This document shows positions 1 to 5,115 of a DNA stretch of 6,003 bases, piece by piece. A program made the translations under genes and the position numbers. The number at the start of each line of letters is the position of its first letter. Within the stretch, counting starts at the first letter, position 1. The notes under the pieces were generated by a model. It was not told the DNA's origin, did not search any database, and saw nothing but the letters and a program-made list of their open reading frames with translations. The stretch comes from Bacillota bacterium (GTDB taxonomy: Bacteria > Bacillota_I > Bacilli_A > RFN20 > CAG-826): contig JAPLKQ010000157.1 of assembly GCA_026387995.1 (NCBI GenBank), positions 4,599 to 10,601 of the forward strand, written 5' to 3'.

Positions 1-557
1 ACAAAGGCTAAGGCCATCAAGGCGGCGAGGATCAAGGCGATGGCGTTACCGCGGAACGGGGTCGGCAGTTTATGGTTGCCGTCTACGCGCGTGCGGATGA
101 CGGAGAACACGACGATGATCATCATGTAACCCACCGGGACGGCGATGGAATAAACCAGCATCTCCAAGAAGTTGAAACCTTTCGAAATGTTATCGAGGGC
201 CACGAGTAAGACGATGCAGTTCGTGGTGATGAGCGGGAGATAAATGCCTAAGGCTTTATAAAGCCCGACCATGTATTTCTTGAGGAACATCTCGACGAAC
301 TGGACGAAGGCGGCGATGATGAGAATAAAGGACGTCAAGGCTAAGTATTTAAGGCCTAAAGGCGCGAGGACCAAGTAATAGAAGCCATAGGATAATAACG
401 CGGAGAACACGACGACGAAGATGAGCGCGAAGCTCATGCCGATGGCATTGTCCGTTTTCTTGCTGACGCCGAGTAAGGGGCAAATCCCAAGGAAGCGGCT
501 GAGGATGACGTTATTGACGAAGATGGCGCTGATGGCCAAAATTAAGATTCCGCTCAT
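1..557 (-). CDS. rnfA: RnfA, membrane subunit of Rnf ferredoxin:NAD+ oxidoreductase (3' end cut by window edge)
   Basis: RnfA is an integral membrane subunit of the Rnf complex that pairs with RnfE; the two bury an Fe-S cluster in the membrane on the electron path between RnfB/RnfC and the flavin subunits. The frame opens with ATG at 557 and gives 185 residues without a stop before the window edge. Family members are about 190 residues, so only a few are missing. Visible signatures are VNNVILSRFLGICPLLG (residues 14-30, Cys26), VQFVEMFLKK (85-94), and ALGIYLPLITTNC (102-114, Cys114). Cys26 and Cys114 are the expected cluster ligands. About six hydrophobic segments span the chain. The start lies one base after the rnfE stop, with a GAGGTAGG-like ribosome site inside the end of rnfE, so translation is probably coupled. 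It cannot be NqrE: the neighbouring RnfC carries two ferredoxin motifs, and no Nqr-type genes are present. Confidence 0.96.
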   Translation of the reverse strand, partial: MSGILILAISAIFVNNVILSRFLGICPLLGVSKKTDNAIGMSFALIFVVVFSALLSYGFYYLVLAPLGLKYLALTSFILIIAAFVQFVEMFLKKYMVGLYKALGIYLPLITTNCIVLLVALDNISKGFNFLEMLVYSIAVPVGYMMIIVVFSVIRTRVDGNHKLPTPFRGNAIALILAALMALAF

Positions 558-558
558 A

Positions 559-1260
559 TTATTTGCCTACCTCACTTTGCGTGGCCACCGCTACGACTTT
601 TTTGGCCGCGGCTTTCTGGGCGCGATTTTTGATGATCTTGTTCGATACGGCATTAATGACGGCGACTAGTAAACCCAGCACTAAGAAAGCGCCGGCATTT
701 TGGACGAATAAGCTAATCGCGTATTGTTGCGGGAATAACTGTACTTGGAAAAGCACGGTATTGGTGAACGGGTCTTTGAAGCCAAAGGCGCCCGTGCCGA
801 CGATTTCGCGGATGATGGAGACGGCGCTGACGGCGGCTAAGAAACCGAGTCCGGTACCGATGCCGTCAAGGAACGAATCCAAGACCGTATTCTTGTTGGC
901 GTACGCTTCGGCGCGCCCGAGGATGATGCAGTTGACGACGACCAGCGGCAAATAGACGCCAAGGGTCGCGGCTAAGTCCGCGGTAAAGGCCTCCATGAAC
1001 ATTTGGATGACCGTAACGAGAACAGCGATGACGACGATGTAAACGGGAATCCGGATATCGTCAGGGACGAGTTTACGGATTAAAGAGATGATGACGTTAC
1101 TGAGGACCAACACGGCAATGACGGCGAGCCCCATGCCAAACGCCGAAGAGAAGGTGTTGGTGACGGCGAGGACCGCGCACATGCCGATGAATAAGACGAA
1201 CGTCGGGTTTCCCTGGATGATGCCGCTCGTGACAATCTTGAGTTTTTCTTTGATTTTCAT
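559..1260 (-). CDS. rnfE: RnfE, membrane subunit of Rnf complex
   Basis: RnfE is the homologous partner of RnfA in the membrane core of Rnf; the pair has inverted topology and shares an Fe-S cluster. The product is 233 residues with about six membrane segments. Recognisable family blocks are GIIQGNPTFVLFIGMC (residues 13-28, Cys28), VNCIILGRAEAYA (109-121, Cys111), the glycine-rich DGIGTGLGF (132-140) and SIIREIVGTGAFG (148-160). Cys28 and Cys111 are the probable cluster ligands. The C-terminus ends in a Lys/Ala-rich tail (about 211-233), presumably cytoplasmic. The ATG at 1260 has a perfect AGGAGG seven bases upstream, and the SD begins inside the rnfG stop codon (TAAGGAGG). Only 12 bases separate rnfG and rnfE, and one base separates rnfE and rnfA, so these belong to one transcript. 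Confidence 0.97.
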   Translation of the reverse strand: MKIKEKLKIVTSGIIQGNPTFVLFIGMCAVLAVTNTFSSAFGMGLAVIAVLVLSNVIISLIRKLVPDDIRIPVYIVVIAVLVTVIQMFMEAFTADLAATLGVYLPLVVVNCIILGRAEAYANKNTVLDSFLDGIGTGLGFLAAVSAVSIIREIVGTGAFGFKDPFTNTVLFQVQLFPQQYAISLFVQNAGAFLVLGLLVAVINAVSNKIIKNRAQKAAAKKVVAVATQSEVGK

Positions 1261-1267
1261 GATGGTT

Positions 1268-1275
1268 CCTCCTTA
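1268..1275 (-). promoter_or_regulatory. Fused stop/Shine-Dalgarno, rnfG-rnfE junction
   Basis: The same octamer TAAGGAGG occurs at the rnfG stop. Its AGGAGG is seven bases before the rnfE ATG at 1260, an ideal spacing, and supports both the rnfE start and coupled translation. Confidence 0.8.
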
Positions 1276-1830
1276 CACGCTCGCCAAGTAATCGGTCGCG
1301 GCCGTTTGGATGGCAATGACCAGATTGGTCTTGGTATAGGTGGCGCCGGCAGTCATGGTGACGAACGCGGACTGGGCCGCGAAATCATCGCTGGCGCTTA
1401 GGCCGACTAAATAGTCGTTGAGTTGATTTAAGACTTTGGCTTGGCCGATGCTGGGGGTCTCTTCAGAGGCGATGCAGTTAAAGCCGGAATAGAGGCCGCC
1501 GACAAAGCCAATCTGGAAAACGATGTCGCCTTTGAAACCGGTGACGGTGCCATCGTAAACGATGCCATAGACGGAGCTATCGCTGTTATTGGTGACGACC
1601 ATTTTGCCGGTCAGGCCTTTAGTGGTCAGCGATTCGCTTAAGGTTTCCGGAGTGAGCGTTTTGCCCGTCGAACTGCTGAGGTTGAGCATCGTCAAATAGC
1701 CAGCGTTTTGTTTATCGATGGCGTTTTGCGAAATGATCGGCGCGGTAATCGCGTTGGCCGTGGCCAATAGCCCGGTCGCGACTAAGCACACGATGCTGAG
1801 GAATAATGGAAGTTTAATCATTTTGTTCAT
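1273..1830 (-). CDS. rnfG: RnfG, extracytoplasmic FMN-binding subunit of Rnf complex
   Basis: RnfG carries a covalent FMN outside the membrane and relays electrons within the Rnf complex. The product is 185 residues, near the usual 180-210. One N-terminal membrane helix spans about 7-27, followed by an FMN_bind domain. The region GFKGDIVFQIGFVGG (98-112) matches the family's G-x-x-GxI-V-GF strand. SEETPSIG (122-129) corresponds to the conserved ETPGLG motif. TAGATYT (160-166) is the flavinylation motif, with Thr164 the likely FMN attachment residue, added by an ApbE-type transferase not seen in this window. The motif is off-consensus: the family pattern is Asp-x-x-Ser/Thr-Gly-Ala-Thr, but here Thr158 replaces Asp and Ala161 replaces Ser/Thr. 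The start is three bases after the rnfD stop; GGGGG at 1838-1842, inside the last rnfD codons, is a fair ribosome site. A second ATG three codons in is possible but less well spaced. Confidence 0.94.
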   Translation of the reverse strand: MNKMIKLPLFLSIVCLVATGLLATANAITAPIISQNAIDKQNAGYLTMLNLSSSTGKTLTPETLSESLTTKGLTGKMVVTNNSDSSVYGIVYDGTVTGFKGDIVFQIGFVGGLYSGFNCIASEETPSIGQAKVLNQLNDYLVGLSASDDFAAQSAFVTMTAGATYTKTNLVIAIQTAATDYLASV

Positions 1831-1833
1831 AAA

Positions 1834-3651
1834 TTAACCCCCGTAGGTCGCTAATGCGTTTTGCATAGCGGCAAATAAACGGTCGGAAGTGACGGTGACG
1901 CCTGCCACCGTCGCGTCAATCGGCGTGGCCGATAAAGCGAGGAAGTCGGCAACCGGCAGTCCTTGATAATACGCCAGCACGGCGTCGTAATGGCCATTCC
2001 AGTTCGTGGCAAAGCCACCGCCGGTGGTAATGCCGCCATAGACGTTAATCGTCGAGATGGTCGCATTTTCCACGTATACGTCGACATTGAGGGTCTGGGC
2101 GGAAACTTCCGGATCGGCTTGCGACGTGGCGCTACCGGTATAAACAGATACGCCGGAAGTCGCGTTTTTGAGCGCGTCGAATAAACGGTCAGAGGAAACA
2201 GTCACGCCCGCGACGGTCGCGTCAAGAGGCGTGGCGACCGCGTTGATGATGCCCTTGAGCCCAATGGTCTTGTAGTATTGGATAATCGCGGCGTAGTGGC
2301 TGTTCCAGTTACTGGCAAATCCGCCACCGCTGGTCGCGGCTTGTGGGAAGGTAATATCAATGATGTTGTAATATTTATCGAGGTCAACGCTGACAGTCAT
2401 GGTCATATTGCCGACTTCCGGATCCGGCGACGAAGTCGCGCTGCCCGTCAAGGTTTTGAAAACCGTCGCTGCGGGCTCGGAGGAAGAGGAAGATGAAGAA
2501 CTGCTTTCGCTGCTCGAACTGCTGCTGTTATTGTAGTTCGCGGCATTGACTGCGGAGAGACCGCCGTTAATACCGAGCGAGCAAACGGCGACCGCGGCGA
2601 CGACGCCCCATTTTTTAAGGGTGCCGGCGTTGGTATAGCCATAGGCTAATTTATCGATGACTGGGCAAATCATGTTGACGATGGCAATCGAATACATGAC
2701 GCCTTCAGGGAGATTGCCTTGAAGACGGATGAGGACGGTAATGAAGCCGGCGATGACGCCGATTAAGGCTTTGCCAAACGGCGAAGTCGGGCTGGTGACC
2801 GGATCGGTCAGCATGAAGACGGCGCCAAAGGCGAGACCGCCCATGCCGACGGCGATGAGTGAATAATCAAGCGGGTTGAGGCCGGTAATGAGGGCCACCA
2901 CGATCGAGGTCAGGACGACGGTGCCAAGATAGAACACCGGGGTCCGCCAGTTGATGACGCGGCGGACGGCGAGGAAGACGCCTAAAGCTAAGATGAGTAA
3001 TGTGAACGCTTCGCCGAGGGCGGCGGTATAGGTTCCTAAATAGAGCGTGAGCATCGAGAGGGGCGTTCCATTGATCAAAGGGAGCGTGTCCGTTAACCAT
3101 TTTGCGCCGTTGCCAGCGAAAGAAGTCATGATCGTGACGCCGCTGATGAGCGTCGGGACACCCGCAGGCGAACCGATGTAATTAAGCATCGAACCCGAGA
3201 AAGCGATGGCAACGAAAATCCGTCCCATGACCGCCGGGTTGAAGATGTTCGAGCCAAAGCCGCCGAAGGCGTATTTGACAATCAAGGTCGCGAATAAGGC
3301 GCCGACGATGATGACGTAATATGGCGTCCCGATTGGGAGCGTCAAGGCAAAGATGATGGCAGTAATCGCACTATAGTTGTGAGCCATTTCGCCCCGAATG
3401 TATTGGACGATGGGTCCTTTGCTTTCTTTATAGCGGATGGCGGCGACGAGGACGTCAGCCAAGACCGTGACGCCAAGGGAGACGACGACCATCAAGATGG
3501 CTTTAACGCCATAGACGGAGCCGATCGCAACAAAGTTGTAGACGATGGCGGCAATCCAGACGACGACGAGCGCGATGAGGAGCTCAAACATGATCTGGCC
3601 TGTCGATTTCTTACCCCGAATATAGGGTCCCGGATTAGCGAGAAATTTCAT
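1834..3651 (-). CDS. rnfD: RnfD with extra C-terminal membrane helix, serine linker and two FMN_bind-like domains
   Basis: RnfD is the multi-helix membrane subunit carrying a covalent FMN. Residues 1-335 are a complete RnfD: GPYIRGKKST (8-17), an NIFNPAVMGR block (135-144), TDPVTSPTSPFGKALIG (282-298) and VNMICPVID (325-333). The FMN-site loop reads LISGVTIMTS (168-177), so Thr173 is the likely attachment residue; Val172 replaces the usual Ala, and Thr167 sits where Asp is expected. Ordinary RnfD ends soon after residue 335; this one has 605. The extension holds an added helix (about 348-366, preceded by Lys346-Lys347), a serine run (376-391, broken only by Glu382) and two tandem domains (about 396-498 and 503-600). 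Each domain begins with TGSATS and ends with DATVAGVTV-x-SDRLF, resembling FMN_bind. The tail should be extracytoplasmic. The frame is unbroken, so this is a true fusion. ATG 3651 follows AGGAGG by 13 bases, a rather long spacing. Confidence 0.95.
   Translation of the reverse strand: MKFLANPGPYIRGKKSTGQIMFELLIALVVVWIAAIVYNFVAIGSVYGVKAILMVVVSLGVTVLADVLVAAIRYKESKGPIVQYIRGEMAHNYSAITAIIFALTLPIGTPYYVIIVGALFATLIVKYAFGGFGSNIFNPAVMGRIFVAIAFSGSMLNYIGSPAGVPTLISGVTIMTSFAGNGAKWLTDTLPLINGTPLSMLTLYLGTYTAALGEAFTLLILALGVFLAVRRVINWRTPVFYLGTVVLTSIVVALITGLNPLDYSLIAVGMGGLAFGAVFMLTDPVTSPTSPFGKALIGVIAGFITVLIRLQGNLPEGVMYSIAIVNMICPVIDKLAYGYTNAGTLKKWGVVAAVAVCSLGINGGLSAVNAANYNNSSSSSSESSSSSSSSSEPAATVFKTLTGSATSSPDPEVGNMTMTVSVDLDKYYNIIDITFPQAATSGGGFASNWNSHYAAIIQYYKTIGLKGIINAVATPLDATVAGVTVSSDRLFDALKNATSGVSVYTGSATSQADPEVSAQTLNVDVYVENATISTINVYGGITTGGGFATNWNGHYDAVLAYYQGLPVADFLALSATPIDATVAGVTVTSDRLFAAMQNALATYGG
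1852..2145 (-). repeat. RnfD tail, FMN_bind-like repeat 2
   Basis: This codes residues about 503-600 of RnfD. It repeats the motif order of repeat 1: YTGSATSQADPEV, strands, GGGFATNWNGHY (544-555), AVLAYY, ATPIDATVAGVTVTSDRLF (576-593). Thr586 is the candidate flavin-bearing residue. The strands between the motifs have diverged, so the duplication is not recent. Confidence 0.75.
2158..2466 (-). repeat. RnfD tail, FMN_bind-like repeat 1
   Basis: This codes residues about 396-498 of RnfD. In order it shows TGSATSSPDPEV, alternating hydrophobic strands, GGGFASNWNSHY (442-453), a helix-like AAIIQYY, and ATPLDATVAGVTVSSDRLF (473-491). Its Thr484 sits where the flavinylated Thr of FMN_bind domains would be. 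It pairs with repeat 2, with most shared residues in the opening, middle and closing motifs. Confidence 0.75.
2479..2526 (-). other. Serine-rich linker in RnfD
   Basis: Residues 376-391 are six serines, one Glu, then nine serines. The codons are mixed (AGC, AGT, TCG, TCT, TCA, TCC), so this is not a simple DNA microsatellite. Such linkers commonly tether extracytoplasmic domains to a membrane anchor; here the run joins the added helix to the two FMN_bind-like domains. Confidence 0.85.
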
Positions 3652-3664
3652 AATGTTTCGCTAT

Positions 3665-3672
3665 CCTCCTTA
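3665..3672 (-). promoter_or_regulatory. Fused stop/Shine-Dalgarno, rnfC-rnfD junction
   Basis: TAAGGAGG combines the rnfC stop codon TAA with a perfect AGGAGG for rnfD, sharing one A. A ribosome terminating on rnfC would sit on the rnfD initiation site, which favours coupled translation. The spacing to ATG 3651 is 13 bases, longer than ideal. Confidence 0.75.
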
Positions 3673-4989
3673 TTTCTTCACGGCGTTACGGGTAGCCACG
3701 AACTTCAGGTACCGTTTCGCGCGTTTCATGTTTTCGGAAACTTCGATTTTGGACGGGCAGACAAAGGCGCAGAGACCGCATTCGACGCATTTCGAGACAT
3801 TCAGCTGCGTCATCCGTTCTTCGTCTTTGTGCTCAAGGGCAATTTGGATTTCAACGGGTTGGATGAAGGCTGGGCACACCGCAGTGCAGGCACCGCAGCG
3901 TAAGCACGGTTCATCAGGATAGAAACGTCCTTTGAGAACGGTTAATCCACCCATCGGGGCTTGAATCGGGAAGGTATCGTCTTCCGCGGCTTTGGCCGTC
4001 ATCGGGCCACCGGGCAAGAGATAGACTTCTTCGGTCGAATAGCCGCCGAGCGCTTCAATGATGAGAGACGCGGGCGTGCCGATCGGGACGAGGATGTTTC
4101 CGGGATGCATGACGCCGTCGCCATTAACGCTGACAAGGCGATGCGAAATGACGTCGCCATCGATCAAAGCGCGTTTGACCGCAATCGCGGTCTGCACGTT
4201 ATTGACGATGATGGCAGCTTGGGATGGCAGTTTATCATAGGTACGGTTAAAGATTTGTTTGATCAGGAATTTTTCCCAGCCCATCGGATAGACATCCGGG
4301 ACTTCGACATAACGGATTAAGGGGAAACGGCCGATGTGTTCGTCAAGGGCTTCCTTCACCGCTTCTTTATGGACCTTAAAGGCAATCACGACTTCTTTGG
4401 CGCCACTTGCTAAGCGGAGCAGTTCTGCGCCTTGGAGCATTTCCGAGGTATAGAGTTGCATCGCGAGATAGTCGGTCGTCAGGTACGGTTCGCATTCCGC
4501 GCCGTTTAGAAGGATGTAGTCGATGTTTTTGACACCCGTGTATTTGATGAAGGTCGGGAATCCGGCGCCGCCGAGACCGGTGATGCCGGCTTCTTTGATG
4601 GCTAGACACAATTCATCTTTAGTGGCTTTCGCGGGGTCAATCGTTTTGAGTGCGTTAGGCAATTTCTCGCCTTTCCCGTCGCTTGCAATCACCAAATGTT
4701 TGACCGGATGGCCAATATTGGGATGGTTGATCGATTCGATGCCGACGACCACGCCGGAAACCGGCGAGTAAATCGGGACATAGAAGTCTTTGCGTTCGAT
4801 GACGCGCGTGCCGACCAAAACATGGTCGCCCGCTTTCACCAAGACGTTCGCGTCCGTGCCATTGGGGGCGACGGCCGGCAAATAAACTTTTGTTACTTTT
4901 GTTTCGTCAAGAACCGTGAGTTTTTTTGCTTGCTCAAGATCTTTATGCGATTCAAGGTGTAATCTCCCTACCGAACTAAAAATATCCAT
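3670..4989 (-). CDS. rnfC: RnfC, NADH/FMN and [4Fe-4S] subunit of Rnf complex
   Basis: RnfC is the peripheral cytoplasmic subunit where NAD+ is reduced, related to the flavoprotein subunit of Complex I and NqrA. The product is 439 residues, typical of the short clostridial form without the Ala-rich tail of proteobacterial RnfC. An N-terminal barrel-like part contains YSPVSGVVVGIE (74-85). The nucleotide/FMN fold follows: GLGGAGFPT (138-146), NGAECEPYLTTDY (162-174) and LLPGGPM (324-330). Two ferredoxin motifs close the protein: Cys362, 365, 368, 372 and Cys401, 404, 407, 411, each ending in CP. The start is ATG 4989, with AGGTGA just upstream. The frame stays open to 5085, but that extension would add 32 residues unlike RnfC and would cover the promoter and operator, so it is rejected. 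RnfC is first in the operon; its TAA is fused to the rnfD ribosome site. Confidence 0.97.
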   Translation of the reverse strand: MDIFSSVGRLHLESHKDLEQAKKLTVLDETKVTKVYLPAVAPNGTDANVLVKAGDHVLVGTRVIERKDFYVPIYSPVSGVVVGIESINHPNIGHPVKHLVIASDGKGEKLPNALKTIDPAKATKDELCLAIKEAGITGLGGAGFPTFIKYTGVKNIDYILLNGAECEPYLTTDYLAMQLYTSEMLQGAELLRLASGAKEVVIAFKVHKEAVKEALDEHIGRFPLIRYVEVPDVYPMGWEKFLIKQIFNRTYDKLPSQAAIIVNNVQTAIAVKRALIDGDVISHRLVSVNGDGVMHPGNILVPIGTPASLIIEALGGYSTEEVYLLPGGPMTAKAAEDDTFPIQAPMGGLTVLKGRFYPDEPCLRCGACTAVCPAFIQPVEIQIALEHKDEERMTQLNVSKCVECGLCAFVCPSKIEVSENMKRAKRYLKFVATRNAVKK

Positions 4990-4993
4990 ATAT

Positions 4994-4999
4994 TCACCT
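4994..4999 (-). promoter_or_regulatory. rnfC ribosome binding site
   Basis: AGGTGA lies four bases upstream of ATG 4989 and matches the anti-Shine-Dalgarno sequence. It decides the rnfC start against the longer open frame that begins at 5085. Confidence 0.75.
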
Positions 5000-5003
5000 G
5001 CTT

Positions 5004-5021
5004 TAGTTAATACGTTAACTA
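5004..5021. promoter_or_regulatory. Rex-like operator (18-bp inverted repeat)
   Basis: TAGTTAATACGTTAACTA is a perfect inverted repeat: seven-base arms around TACG. The Rex operator consensus is TTGTTAANNNNTTAACAA; this site differs at one base per half-site, matching 12 of the 14 fixed positions with the correct spacing. It touches the last base of the proposed rnfC -10 box and covers the predicted transcription start, a classic repressor position. Rex is a redox repressor released by a high NADH/NAD+ ratio, and rnf genes are known Rex targets in several Clostridia. The match is seen directly; Rex control here is inference, as no rex gene is in the window. Confidence 0.7.
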
Positions 5022-5049
5022 GTATATCACTTTCGGTTTTTTTTGACTG
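5021..5049 (-). promoter_or_regulatory. Predicted promoter of rnfC operon (extended -10)
   Basis: Reading the minus strand, TGATATACT is an extended -10 (TG-n-TATACT, 5029-5021). A weak -35 (CAGTCA, 5049-5044, three of six consensus bases) lies 17 bases upstream. Transcription would begin near 5014, leaving a leader of about 25 bases to ATG 4989. An alternative upstream pair is GTGACA (5085-5080) with TACAAT (5060-5055), but its 19-base spacer is long. The A-rich stretch in the spacer may help RNA polymerase bind. Confidence 0.55.
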
Positions 5050-5115
5050 CAGATATTGTAAAAAAAATAGGAGAAAAAATGTCACCGTTCAATGATATTG
5101 AAAATGTGTTAGTCC

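Noticed and set aside
2479..2526. Simple-sequence DNA repeat or replication-slippage tract at the serine run
   Set aside because: Six different serine codons are used with no short repeating DNA unit, so the run is a protein-level feature.
3379..3903. A 174-residue plus-strand open frame across the rnfC-rnfD junction
   Set aside because: It lies wholly antisense to two clear Rnf genes, its product is a low-quality Asp/Gly/Phe-rich chain with no recognisable domain, and no ribosome site is evident. It is a shadow of the codon bias on the minus strand.
1..4989. Na+-translocating NADH:quinone reductase (Nqr) instead of Rnf
   Set aside because: RnfC carries two Cys4 ferredoxin motifs absent from NqrA, the order is C-D-G-E-A, and there is no NqrF-type reductase. 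The cluster is Rnf.
3670..5085. Longer rnfC start at 5085 (32 extra residues)
   Set aside because: The extra residues do not resemble RnfC and would span the promoter and the inverted repeat. ATG 4989 has a proper AGGTGA and gives the usual RnfC N-terminus.
5074..5102. Rho-independent terminator after the surface protein gene
   Set aside because: There is a 6-bp TTCAAT/ATTGAA stem with a 3-base loop (5088-5102), but it is AT-rich and the T run starts eight bases later, so it is too weak to call.
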